A DNA stretch of 64,000 nt from Luteibacter aegosomaticola. Its GTDB lineage: Bacteria > Pseudomonadota > Gammaproteobacteria > Xanthomonadales > Rhodanobacteraceae. The stretch covers positions 3,782,001-3,846,000 of the forward strand of contig NZ_CP095741.1 of assembly GCF_023078475.1 (NCBI RefSeq), read 5' to 3'. A program made the translations under genes and the position numbers. Shown piece after piece: positions 29,756-37,774 of this stretch. Every line of letters starts with the position of its first letter. Position 1 is the first letter of the stretch. Under the pieces are notes generated by a model. The model saw only the letters and a program-made list of their open reading frames with translations. It ran no database searches and was not told the origin of the DNA.

Positions 29756-29791
29756 TGTAGGGGCGGGCTTGCGCGCAAGCGCGCCCCTACA
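29756..29791. repeat. REP-type palindrome (family 1) between convergent genes
   Basis: TGTAGGGGCG and CGCCCCTACA arms with inner GCTTGCGCGCAAGC form one long imperfect hairpin, 12 bases after the small exported protein and 12 bases before the moeA stop. Possibly a bidirectional terminator. Confidence 0.8.
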
Positions 29792-29803
29792 GATTCGCAG
29801 CCG

Positions 29804-30994
29804 TCAAAGCGTGATCCAGGCCACTTTGTCGCCCGCCTGGAACGCGGTTTCGCGCGACGGCAGCCACACCAGCGCATGCGCAGATGCGAGGTTGCTGAGC
29901 ATGTGCGAGTCCTGCAGCGGTAGCAGCGAAAGCCGGGCCACGGCGTCGGCCATGTCCAGGCGCATCCGCACGAGCCGGTCACGCTCGCTATCGGCCTCCA
30001 CGCTGCCTTCCAGCACACCCTGCCGCCAGGCGGGCTGGATGGCCGTCTCGCCTTCCAGATGGCCGAGCACGGCCCGCGCATGCACCGCCAGGCAGACCAG
30101 TACCGCCGCAGGGTTGCCCGGCATACCCAGCAGTACCTTCCCCTCGCGCACCCCAAACCACAGCGGTTTGCCCGGTTTCTGCGCCACTTTCCAGAACACC
30201 TGGCGAACGCCCAGGCGGTCGGCGACCGCTGGCACGTAGTCACGATCCCCCACCGAGACACCCCCGCTGGTGACGACGAAATCCGCGCTATCAAGCGCGG
30301 CGCTCATCGATTCCTCCAGCGCGGCCTCGTCATCCGGTACGTAGGCGATCACGGGTTCACCGTAGCCGTGTTCCACGAACCACGCCCGTAACAGCGGGCC
30401 GTTCGCGTCGTAGACCTTGGCATCGGCAAGGGTTTCACCGACTTTCACCACTTCATCGCCCGTGACAAGTACGGCCACGCGCGGGCGGCGGCGCACATCG
30501 ACTTCCGCGATGCCCGCCATGGCCAGCGCCGCGAGAAGGCCTGCCGTGACGCGTTGGCCGGCCTGGGCGATCTCCGCTCCCTCGAGCAGCTCCTCGCCCT
30601 CGTAGCGCACGCCCTCGCCAGCCCTGACGGTGTCACGCAGGGATATCTCGTCGCCGTCGCGATCGACGATTTCCTGCCGCGCGATCGCGTCGGCGCCCTC
30701 GGGCAGCATGCCGCCCGTATAGATCCGAACCGCCTGGCCCTGGCGCACCGCGACGTTCGCGGGCTCGCCCGCCGCCGACAAGCCCACCAGCATGCGCGGC
30801 CGCCCGCCGTCCTGGCTGCGGATGGCGTATCCATCGAGGGCGCTCTGGGTGAAACGCGGCAACGCGATGCGCGCGCGCGGTGACTCGGCCAGGACGGCCC
30901 CGAGGGCCAGTTCCACGGGCACGCGCTGCGTCCCCAGCGGCTTGACGTGTTCACGGTAGCGGGCAAAGGCCTCGCCCACTGGCAACAACGCCAT
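29804..30994 (-). CDS. moeA: molybdopterin molybdotransferase MoeA
   Basis: 396 residues. LPRFTQSALDGYAIRS, GGMLPEGADAI, VTSGGVSVGDRDYV and LLGMPGNPAAVLV are MoeA motifs; the middle domain is the MPT-binding fold. It inserts molybdate into adenylylated molybdopterin. Its ATG overlaps the moaCB stop (ATGA), and it is the last gene of the Moco operon. Confidence 0.95.
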   Translation of the reverse strand: MALLPVGEAFARYREHVKPLGTQRVPVELALGAVLAESPRARIALPRFTQSALDGYAIRSQDGGRPRMLVGLSAAGEPANVAVRQGQAVRIYTGGMLPEGADAIARQEIVDRDGDEISLRDTVRAGEGVRYEGEELLEGAEIAQAGQRVTAGLLAALAMAGIAEVDVRRRPRVAVLVTGDEVVKVGETLADAKVYDANGPLLRAWFVEHGYGEPVIAYVPDDEAALEESMSAALDSADFVVTSGGVSVGDRDYVPAVADRLGVRQVFWKVAQKPGKPLWFGVREGKVLLGMPGNPAAVLVCLAVHARAVLGHLEGETAIQPAWRQGVLEGSVEADSERDRLVRMRLDMADAVARLSLLPLQDSHMLSNLASAHALVWLPSRETAFQAGDKVAWITL

Positions 30995-31932
30995 CAGCTT
31001 GCCTCCCCGTAGCCGCCGGGATGTTTGCCACCGGTACGGCCGGTCTCCAGCAGATGGACCACGCCGGGCAGCGTCGCCGCGAGCGACTCGCTGGCGCCGC
31101 CGCGGCTCCCGGGGAAGGTCAGGATGAGGGTGTCACCCGCGTAGCCTGCCACGCCGCGCGAGAGCATCGCGAACGGCATACGCTGCTGGCCGAACGCGCG
31201 GGCGGTTTCCATGATTCCCGGGATCTCGACATCGAGCATCGGCTTCACGGTATCCACGGTGATATCGCGTGGGCCCAGACCCGTGCCGCCGACGGTGATC
31301 ACCAGTTCGACCTTGCGCTCGCGCAACGTACGCAGCGCACCGCCCAGCACGTGCGCGTCGTCGGGCAGCACTGTGTACTCAATGGGAGCGAACCCCGCCG
31401 CCTCGAGCGCATCCCGCACGAAGGTGCCAGCGGTATCCGGCTTGGCGCCGCTCGCCACGGTATCGGAAAGCACTACCACGGCTGCGCTGCGTGGTGCGGC
31501 CAGGGTGCGGCGGTAATGCGACTTGCCGCCAAGCTTGCGCTCGAGGCGGCAGTCCTCGATATGCAGCTCGTCGGGCTCGGCGTAGGGCTTGAGCATGTCG
31601 TAGAGCGTCAGCGCGGCCAGGCTGGCGGCCGTGAGCGCTTCCATTTCAACGCCCGTCGGGCCAATCGTCTGCACTTCCGCGATGATCCGCACCGAGGTAT
31701 CGGCCAGTTCGTATTCGACCTCGGCGCGATGGATGGGCAGTGGGTGGCAAAGCGGAATCAGTTCGTCGGTGCGCTTGGCGGCGAGGATCCCGGCGACCCG
31801 CGCCGTCTTCAGGGGATCGCCCTTCTCGGTCTCGCCGCTGCGCAGGAGCGCGATGCAATGCGCCGGCGCGTGGAGCGTGGCTGTCGCGCGGGCGACGCGC
31901 TTTGAGTCGGGTTTCTGGCTAACGTCTTTCAT
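30994..31932 (-). CDS. moaCB: bifunctional MoaC-MoaB molybdenum cofactor protein (fusion)
   Basis: 312 residues. Residues 1-145 are MoaC, with Cys62-His63 in [10 protein letters not shown], Glu96 and Glu98 in GVEMEALTA and Asp112/Lys115 in YDMLK; this half forms cPMP together with MoaA. Residues 148-312 are a MoaB/MogA domain ([42 protein letters not shown]) that adenylylates molybdopterin. A short linker (RRTLAAPRS) joins them. MoaC-MoaB fusions are known in some proteobacteria. The start MKDVSQK at 31932 overlaps the end of moaE. Confidence 0.94.
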   Translation of the reverse strand: MKDVSQKPDSKRVARATATLHAPAHCIALLRSGETEKGDPLKTARVAGILAAKRTDELIPLCHPLPIHRAEVEYELADTSVRIIAEVQTIGPTGVEMEALTAASLAALTLYDMLKPYAEPDELHIEDCRLERKLGGKSHYRRTLAAPRSAAVVVLSDTVASGAKPDTAGTFVRDALEAAGFAPIEYTVLPDDAHVLGGALRTLRERKVELVITVGGTGLGPRDITVDTVKPMLDVEIPGIMETARAFGQQRMPFAMLSRGVAGYAGDTLILTFPGSRGGASESLAATLPGVVHLLETGRTGGKHPGGYGEAS

Positions 31933-32414
31933 CCGTGGCTCGCATGCGAAGTGTGGCGGTGCGGGCGCGGCGCGCCATCGTCCAGGTCGTCGCGGATGCA
32001 ACAGCCCTCGACGAAGGCGCTGCTGCCATCGCTGTAGAACTCTTCCTTCCAGATCGGCGCGGTGTGCTTCACGGCATCGACGGCATGGCGGCATGCTTCG
32101 AACGCTTCCGCACGGTGCGGCGCACGTACCACGCAGACAATCGCGATATCGCCAATGGCCAGGTCACCCAGGCGGTGCACGATGCGCACATAGGGCACCC
32201 CAAAGCGCTGGCGTGTTTCTTCCTCGACGCCGCGAATCACTTTTTCGGCGAGCCCCTCGTGCGCCGTATAGGCAAGATGCTGCACGGCGCGGCCTTCGTG
32301 GTGGTTGCGCACCGTACCGACGAACAGCGCCAGGCCACCGCATTCGGCGTGCGCGTCCAGTTCAAGCAGGGGCTCCACCGTGACCGGTGCGTGCGACAGG
32401 ACAGGATGCGTCAT
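31929..32414 (-). CDS. moaE: molybdopterin synthase catalytic subunit
   Basis: 161 residues. [10 protein letters not shown], the [15 protein letters not shown] motif, [14 protein letters not shown] and the catalytic-lysine IWKEE segment identify MoaE. With MoaD it adds the dithiolene sulfurs. The C-terminal 15 residues are His/Arg/Ser-rich. It starts three bases after moaD. Confidence 0.96.
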   Translation of the reverse strand: MTHPVLSHAPVTVEPLLELDAHAECGGLALFVGTVRNHHEGRAVQHLAYTAHEGLAEKVIRGVEEETRQRFGVPYVRIVHRLGDLAIGDIAIVCVVRAPHRAEAFEACRHAVDAVKHTAPIWKEEFYSDGSSAFVEGCCIRDDLDDGAPRPHRHTSHASHG

Positions 32415-32417
32415 GGC

Positions 32418-32669
32418 TTAGCCCCCTGCGACCGGCGGTAAAAGAGCGATACGTCCATCCGTGGGTAAGGCGTCCGCGCGGCGCACGATGGTATCGCCCG
32501 TCACGCAAGCGCACCGGTCAAGTGACGCGGCCAGTTCGGGCCGTTCGCGCCCCAGCTGTGCCACGGCATCGCCGACCGTCAGCAGGCCGTCGGCCGCGCC
32601 AAGGCGATACTCCCGTGCGCCGGCCAGCCGCTCCAGGTTGGCATAGAGTTCAAACACGATCGGGGTCAT
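32418..32669 (-). CDS. moaD: molybdopterin synthase sulfur carrier subunit
   Basis: 83 residues, ubiquitin-like. It ends in the required Gly-Gly (LLPPVAGG), which is thiocarboxylated and inserted into the MoaE active site. A small gene between moaA and moaE in the same direction. Confidence 0.95.
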   Translation of the reverse strand: MTPIVFELYANLERLAGAREYRLGAADGLLTVGDAVAQLGRERPELAASLDRCACVTGDTIVRRADALPTDGRIALLPPVAGG

Positions 32670-32687
32670 GGGGTCTCTCGGGTGGGT

Positions 32688-33662
32688 TCAGCCGCCCATC
32701 GCATGCATGGTGATCGGGCGTTCAACGGGGCCTGGGCGTGAAGCATAGCCCGCATCCTTCAACCACACGGCGCGACGCACGATCGCCTCCAGGGTGGCAT
32801 CGTCGGCGCCTTCGCGCAGGCGCGTGCCCAGGGGCGTGCCCACGGGCGAAAACAGGCAGGTGAAAAGCTCACCCGTGGCCGTCAGGCGCAGGCGGTCGCA
32901 GCTGGCGCAGAACGGGTGCGATACGGTGGAGATGATGCCGAGCGGATAGCGTCCATCGACCTGGTAAGGCGACGCAGGGTCGCTACTCCGCGCCAGGGTC
33001 TCCACGCGATGGTGCACGCCGATCGCGGCGAGCATCTCCGCCTCGCTCATCACGGCATCCCGGCGCCAGTGCCCCGGAGCATCGAGGGGCATGTATTCAA
33101 TGAAACGCAGCGGCAGGCCCTGGGCCATGGCCCATTCGAGCAGAGGCACGATCTCGCCGTCATTATCGCCACGCACCACCACCGCATTGAGCTTTACCGA
33201 AGCGCCCGCATCGGCCAGCGCGCGAATCCCATCCAGCACGGGCGCCACCTCGCGCTTCGTCAACTGGCGGAACACCACCGGATCGACGGCATCGAGGCTC
33301 ACGTTGAAATCGTCGATACCCGCGGCGACCAGGGTGCGCGCGAGCGGGGCGATGCGCGAGGCATTGGTCGTCATGGAAAGACGGCGCAACCCGCGCTCGC
33401 GCAAGCCCTGCATGGCACTGACGCACTCCACCAGATCGCGCCGCAGCAAGGGTTCACCGCCCGTCAGGCGGATCTGGTCAATGCCCTGGTCGACGAACAG
33501 GCCGGCCAGCCGCAGGATCTCGCCGCGATCGAGCAGGCTCGCGCGGGGCAGCCAATCCGGATGCTCCGGCATGCAATAGGTACAGCGAAAGTTGCAGCGG
33601 TCGGTCAGCGAGATCCGCAGCTTGCGCTTGGTACGGCCGTGGCTGTCGGTGAGTGGGGACAT
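32688..33662 (-). CDS. moaA: GTP 3',8-cyclase (radical SAM)
   Basis: 324 residues. The SAM cluster is Cys23, Cys27, Cys30 in DRCNFRCTYCMPE. RLTGGEPLLRRDL follows, and the second cluster ligands are in HPFCASCDRLRLTATGELFTC-type spacing. The last two residues are the essential GG. It makes 3',8-cyclo-dihydro-GTP for MoaC. The start MSPLTDS at 33662 was chosen over in-frame upstream Met codons because the family begins near RISLTDRC; no strong ribosome site is seen for any choice. First gene of the operon, divergent from the HU-like gene. Confidence 0.94.
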   Translation of the reverse strand: MSPLTDSHGRTKRKLRISLTDRCNFRCTYCMPEHPDWLPRASLLDRGEILRLAGLFVDQGIDQIRLTGGEPLLRRDLVECVSAMQGLRERGLRRLSMTTNASRIAPLARTLVAAGIDDFNVSLDAVDPVVFRQLTKREVAPVLDGIRALADAGASVKLNAVVVRGDNDGEIVPLLEWAMAQGLPLRFIEYMPLDAPGHWRRDAVMSEAEMLAAIGVHHRVETLARSSDPASPYQVDGRYPLGIISTVSHPFCASCDRLRLTATGELFTCLFSPVGTPLGTRLREGADDATLEAIVRRAVWLKDAGYASRPGPVERPITMHAMGG

Positions 33663-33885
33663 GGTGCCTAAGGTATGCCACATCGGGTCAGACTTCATGT
33701 ACGGAAGGCTTCCGGGGGCGAATTTTCCGCACCGCGTCACGCGAACCCTGAAAAAAAGGTGCATCGAATGCGAAAAATCTTCGCCGACCCTATTTTCAGC
33801 GGACGAAAGCAACGTTAGAGTGAGTCGCCCGCTGGGCACCGGCCTTCAAGGGCCGCCTCTTTCGATCTAAGTGACAAGGAATATC

Positions 33886-34290
33886 ATGGCCACGACCAAA
33901 AAACCGGCGGCAAAGAAGGCCGCTGCCAAGGCTCCTGCCAAGGCTGCCAAGGTTGCCAAGGCACCTGCCGCGCTGAAGCCGATCAAGGATCCGCTTTCGA
34001 AGTCTTCGCTCGTCTCGCACATCGTCGAGCAGAGCGGTGTGGAGTCGAAGAGCGTGAAGGCCGTCCTGGCCTCGCTCGAAGCCGCGATCAGCGCTTCGGT
34101 CCACAAGAAGGGCGCTGGCACGTTCACGCTGCCGGGCCTGCTGAAGATCACCTCGGTCGCCGTGGCTGCCAAGCCGAAGCGCAAGGGTAAGGATCCGTTC
34201 ACGGGTGAAGAGCGCTGGTTCGCAGCCAAGCCCGCCTCGGTCAAGGTCAAGGTTCGTCCGCTCAAGAAGCTTAAGGACGCGGCCGCCTGA
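33886..34290 (+). CDS. HU/IHF-family DNA-binding protein with Lys/Ala-rich N-terminal tail
   Basis: 134 residues. Residues 1-33 are almost only Lys, Ala and Pro, like a histone H1 tail. The rest is an HU fold: SSLVSHIVEQSGVESKSVKAVLASLE helices, GTFTLPGLLKI, the flexible-arm region AAKPKRKGKDPFTGE, and a basic C-terminus. Likely a nucleoid-architecture protein; similar tailed HU proteins are found in xanthomonads. The ATG at 33886 with AAGGA five bases upstream is preferred to an in-frame GTG at 33871. Followed by a strong terminator and the second palindromic element. Confidence 0.9.
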   Translation: MATTKKPAAKKAAAKAPAKAAKVAKAPAALKPIKDPLSKSSLVSHIVEQSGVESKSVKAVLASLEAAISASVHKKGAGTFTLPGLLKITSVAVAAKPKRKGKDPFTGEERWFAAKPASVKVKVRPLKKLKDAAA

Positions 34291-34335
34291 TCTTTCGCGG
34301 TGGCTTAGCGCCATCGCGGATCGACGAGGTACCCG

Positions 34336-34368
34336 AAAACCCTCGCCCACGCGGCGGGGGTTTTTTTT
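34336..34368 (+). terminator. rho-independent terminator of the HU-like gene
   Basis: A 12-bp stem (AAAACCCTCGCC / GGCGGGGGTTTT, one G-T pair), CACGC loop and eight T. The palindromic element starts one to two bases after the T-tract. Confidence 0.92.
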
Positions 34369-34369
34369 G

Positions 34370-35308
34370 TCTGCGTTTCGAGACGGCTCGCCTTCGGCTT
34401 CGCGTTGCTCGGCTTTGCCATCGCGTTTGCGCTCGGACGTCTCCGGAAAGAGCCCTTGGCGCCCACCCTCGCTGCTCAGACAAGTCTCCAACGTTCGAAA
34501 GGGATGCCCCTCCGGGGCCATGTACTTATTGCCCTACGGGCGCGAACCGGCGTGCGGACGGGGGTTTGAAACTCGCCTTCCATGGCTCGGTTTCAAACGA
34601 CCGGCCATCCATGGCCGGCCCCGCCGGCGGCGGCTGTTCCCGTCCGCCCACCTCGTCTCCGACAACTCGCCTCGAGGGTGGGCACCAAGGCCTCTCGGAC
34701 ACACTGAGGTTGATCGGTCGGAAAGCCACCGCCTGACACCGCAACCGCAATCGTAGGAGCCCACCCTGTGGGCGACATCTTTCGCCGCAACGCTCAGGCC
34801 CTGTCGTCCGGCACGATCGATCAAGAGCCGGACGCCGCAAGATCCGGAAGGTACCGCGAACGGCGTCGCCCACAGGGTGGGCTCCTACAGAAACGCCGCG
34901 GGCGTGTTGGTGGGTTTGTACCTCGGGCGACAAGGTCTGCCGCCACGACCGTGGTGCTGGCTCTCCCATCACACGCCCTCAGTGTCTCGGAGAGCCCTCG
35001 GCGCCCACCCTCGAGGCGAGTTTCGCAGGCGAGGCAGCCGGGCGGGAACCGCCCCGCAGGGGGGACGGCCATGGATGGCCGTTCCTTTTCGACGAGACAG
35101 GGACGTCTCGTCGAAAAGCCCCGCCCGGCTGCCGGTTCGCGCCCGTAGGGCAATAAGTACATTTGCCCCGGAGGGGCACTCCCTTTCGAACGACGAGGAC
35201 CTGTCTGAGCAGCGAGGGTGGGCGCCGAGGGCTCTCCTGCGACCACGTCCGAGCGCTAACGCGATGGCCAAAGGCCGAGCCAGCCCAACGCGATGCCGAA
35301 GGCGAGCC
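34370..35308. repeat. nested palindromic element, copy B (about 940 bp, non-coding)
   Basis: Near-identical to the element at 15826 (roughly 95 percent by eye in the arms; the stretch just left of the central REP pair differs). The 23-bp module recurs at 34449-34471 (+), 34673-34695 (-), 34991-35013 (+) and 35213-35235 (-), spacings 224 and 222. The perfect 31-bp inverted repeat is 34520-34550 with 35132-35162. Hairpins at 34564-34598, 34601-34618 and 35085-35118 are kept, with changes mainly in loops. No plausible gene. The right end stops about 22 bp before the blaI-like promoter. Confidence 0.9.
34753..34888. repeat. central REP pair of element B (family 2)
   Basis: Inverted GTAGGAGCCCACCCTGTGGG units at 34753-34776 and 34865-34888, the same outer size (136 bp) as in copy A. 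Confidence 0.88.
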
Positions 35309-35330
35309 GTCACACCGTGCCACAAGTCAC

Positions 35331-35372
35331 TTGACGACAGATGTAGTCAGGCGCATTCTGCTTACATCTGTA
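35331..35372 (+). promoter_or_regulatory. promoter with two BlaI-type operators upstream of the repressor gene
   Basis: TTGACG (35331-35336) and CATTCT (35354-35359) with a 17-base spacer look like a sigma70 promoter. Two 16-base direct repeats, GACAGATGTAGTCAGG from 35336 and TACATCTGTAGTCAGG from 35363, each contain the TACA-N2-TGTA core (first base G in the first copy) known for BlaI/MecI/CopY repressors. One overlaps the -35 end and spacer, the other the start region, so autorepression is the natural reading. Confidence 0.65.
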
Positions 35373-35386
35373 GTCAGGAGCGTGGC

Positions 35387-35773
35387 ATGGCGAAGAAGAC
35401 GATTGGCGACCAGGAACTCGCCTTGCTGCAGTACATCGAAGAAGCGCCGAAGAGCTCGGTTGCCGAGGTGTGCGCCGGGTATGGCGAAGCGCGGGGGCTC
35501 GCGCGGTCCACCGTGCTCACCATGATGGAACGGCTCCGTGCCAAGGGTTATCTCGCCCGGCGCAAAGCCGAAGGCAGTTACCGCTACAGCGTCACCGGCG
35601 AATCCGGCGAGGTCATGACCGGCGCCGTTGCCCGCTTTGTCGAACGCACCCTCCAGGGCTCCGTATCCCCCTTCGTCGCCTGGATGGCCGAACGCGGCCA
35701 GGTCAGCGACAGCGAGCTCGCCGAACTCGAAGCCCTTGTCGGGCAACTGCAATCCAAGCGCAAGGGACGCTAA
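35387..35773 (+). CDS. BlaI/MecI-family transcriptional repressor
   Basis: 128 residues. A winged helix covers about residues 8-75 (ELALLQYIEEAPKSS, LARSTVLTMMERLRAKGYL, RRKAEGSYRYSV), followed by a dimerisation and cleavage region. Family members bind TACA/TGTA dyads and are inactivated by proteolysis triggered by a membrane M56 peptidase, here encoded two bases downstream. The ATG at 35387 has CAGGAG seven bases upstream; the open frame extending upstream runs through the repeat element and is rejected. Confidence 0.9.
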   Translation: MAKKTIGDQELALLQYIEEAPKSSVAEVCAGYGEARGLARSTVLTMMERLRAKGYLARRKAEGSYRYSVTGESGEVMTGAVARFVERTLQGSVSPFVAWMAERGQVSDSELAELEALVGQLQSKRKGR

Positions 35774-35775
35774 CC

Positions 35776-37713
35776 ATGGATGCCTTCCTCGATACGCTCT
35801 TCACCCGGCTCGCCGCCGCGTCGCTGCAGACCCTGCTCTTCGCGGCCTTCATCTGGGCGCTTTGCCGCTTCCTTCCCACACTGAGTGCCGCGACGCGCTC
35901 GTGGATGTGGTGGCTTGTCGGTGCACAAATGGTCGTCGGCCTGTGCCTGCCCGGCAGCATCGAACTGCCGCTGCTCCCCGCACCTGCTCCCACGGTCATC
36001 GTATCCGGTGATCCCTCGATGCCGGTGCTCATGAGCATCACCGACATGCCCGCATCCGAGCCCCTCGCCACGTGGTCGTGGTCGTGGGCTACGGGGTTGC
36101 TCGCGGCATGGGCCGTGCTCGTCGCCGCGCAGATCATCATCGGCATCGTTCGCTGGCGCCGCATCGCGGGGCTCGCCGCGCGTGCCCTTCCGCATGACGA
36201 CGTACGCCTGGAAACCCTCTGCGCCCAGCGCGCCCGTGCGCTCGGCCTGCGCCGCTCACCCCGCCTGGCGGTATCGGCTGAGGTTGATTCGCCGCAGGTC
36301 GTGGGTTTGTGGCGGCCGACCATCCTGCTCCCGCTCGACGACACGCTGGGCGATGACGAGCGCGAGATGGCGCTGATGCATGAACTAGCCCACGTGCGCC
36401 GCGGCGACCTGTTCCTTGGCGGTATCCCCGCTCTCGCCCGCACGCTGTTCTTCTTCCACCCAGCGGCACATATGGCCGTCCGCGAATACGCCCTGTGCCG
36501 CGAAGCGGCGTGCGATGCGCTGGCGGTTGATCGTGGCCGCCTGGCTGCCGGCTCTTATGGCCGGTTGCTGCTCCGTCTCGGTGTTACGCCGCATCCGCAC
36601 CACGCGCTGCCTGGCGCATCCCCCACCTTCCGCATCCTGAAACGGAGGCTCGACATGCTTGGCCAATCCCAGGACGCGCGTCCACGCGTCGTCACCACGC
36701 TCCTCGTCGCTTCGCTCGCCCTTGCCGCCGCCCTGCCCTGGCGCGTCGTTGCCGCCGCCTCCCAGGTTGATACACCGACGACCGTGCCGGCGGCTTCGCC
36801 CGCAGCAGCGGCTTCGCCCGCCGTGGCAGCCTCACCTGCCGCAGCGGCAGCTCCCGCGCCCTCAGCCAACGCGGCGGCTGCGGCGAGCCCCGCTGCGCCT
36901 GCGGTCGCCACGATCGTCGACAAGAAGGCGTTACAGCCCGTGGCGCCAGTGGCCCGCGCGACGGCCATGGCGAATCCCGCTCCGCCCGCAGTCGCTGTCA
37001 TCGTGGACAAGAAGGTGTTGGAGCCCGTGCCGCCGGCTCCGCCTGCGCCGATGGCCCCGATGGCACCCATGGCGAGGATGACCCCGCCCGCGCCGCCGCC
37101 GTCACCGGCCGCGCCCAAGGCACCGGCCGCGCCTGCCGCACCGCCTGCCGCTCCCGCACCACCGGCGCCTGAGGACGACGGCATACACGCGTCGTACAGC
37201 ACGATCGAAGATCACGGTGGCCACCATTCGCAGTCGATCAACGAGCGCAATGGGTACGTCACGGTAGCCAATGAGCAGGGTCGGTGGGAATTGCACGATC
37301 CGGTCTACCTGGCACGCATTCGCGCCATCTACCAGAACAGTTTCAAGCACGGCCCCGCACCCTTGCAGGAACCGATCGATCCGAAACGCGAAGCCGAACT
37401 GGATCGCCGTCAGGCACTGCTCGAAGAGCAGATGGCCAAGCTTTCCGAACGCCAGACCGAACTGGCGCAGACGGAAGGACGCTCCGGCCATGCGGGTGAC
37501 CCCGCATACGGTAGGGCGCATGCGGAGATCGGCCGCGAACAGGGCGAAATTGGCCGCCAGATGGGCGAAGTGGCCAGCGAGCGTGCCATGCACGGCCGCA
37601 CCCAGGCTGAATGGAACAGGGAGATCGCCGAGCAGGCACGCAAGGCCAATGAGCAGGTGGAAGCGGTGCTCGCCGACGCCCGCCGTAACCACGCGCTGAC
37701 CAAGGTCGACTGA
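35776..37713 (+). CDS. BlaR1-like M56 membrane metallopeptidase with novel Pro/Ala linker and coiled-coil tail
   Basis: 645 residues. The first 325 form the M56 part: hydrophobic segments near 15-35, 43-60, 104-126 and 307-322, zinc motif HELAH at 202-206 and the third ligand Glu243 in REAACDALAVD. Instead of a penicillin-binding sensor there is about 140 residues of Pro/Ala/Met-rich sequence with two VDKK(A/V)L repeats. A periplasmic 170-residue tail follows, with a Glu/Arg/Gln coiled coil (EAELDRRQALLEEQMAKLSE). It probably cleaves or triggers loss of the upstream repressor in response to an unknown envelope cue. Distribution of such tails is not known to me. Confidence 0.85.
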   Translation: MDAFLDTLFTRLAAASLQTLLFAAFIWALCRFLPTLSAATRSWMWWLVGAQMVVGLCLPGSIELPLLPAPAPTVIVSGDPSMPVLMSITDMPASEPLATWSWSWATGLLAAWAVLVAAQIIIGIVRWRRIAGLAARALPHDDVRLETLCAQRARALGLRRSPRLAVSAEVDSPQVVGLWRPTILLPLDDTLGDDEREMALMHELAHVRRGDLFLGGIPALARTLFFFHPAAHMAVREYALCREAACDALAVDRGRLAAGSYGRLLLRLGVTPHPHHALPGASPTFRILKRRLDMLGQSQDARPRVVTTLLVASLALAAALPWRVVAAASQVDTPTTVPAASPAAAASPAVAASPAAAAAPAPSANAAAAASPAAPAVATIVDKKALQPVAPVARATAMANPAPPAVAVIVDKKVLEPVPPAPPAPMAPMAPMARMTPPAPPPSPAAPKAPAAPAAPPAAPAPPAPEDDGIHASYSTIEDHGGHHSQSINERNGYVTVANEQGRWELHDPVYLARIRAIYQNSFKHGPAPLQEPIDPKREAELDRRQALLEEQMAKLSERQTELAQTEGRSGHAGDPAYGRAHAEIGREQGEIGRQMGEVASERAMHGRTQAEWNREIAEQARKANEQVEAVLADARRNHALTKVD

Positions 37714-37774
37714 CGCGCGCGCTGCGCTCCGGTATCGTGAGGGGCTTACCGCACCTGTTGCGGCGCCCCTTTCG

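Noticed and set aside
34877..35386. Long upstream extension of the BlaI-like reading frame
   Set aside because: It runs through the palindromic repeat and the promoter/operator region; the ATG at 35387 has a strong ribosome site.
35776..37713. Reading the M56 protein as a true BlaR1 beta-lactam sensor
   Set aside because: No SxxK/KTG penicillin-binding motifs are visible after the membrane part; the tail is low-complexity plus coiled coil.
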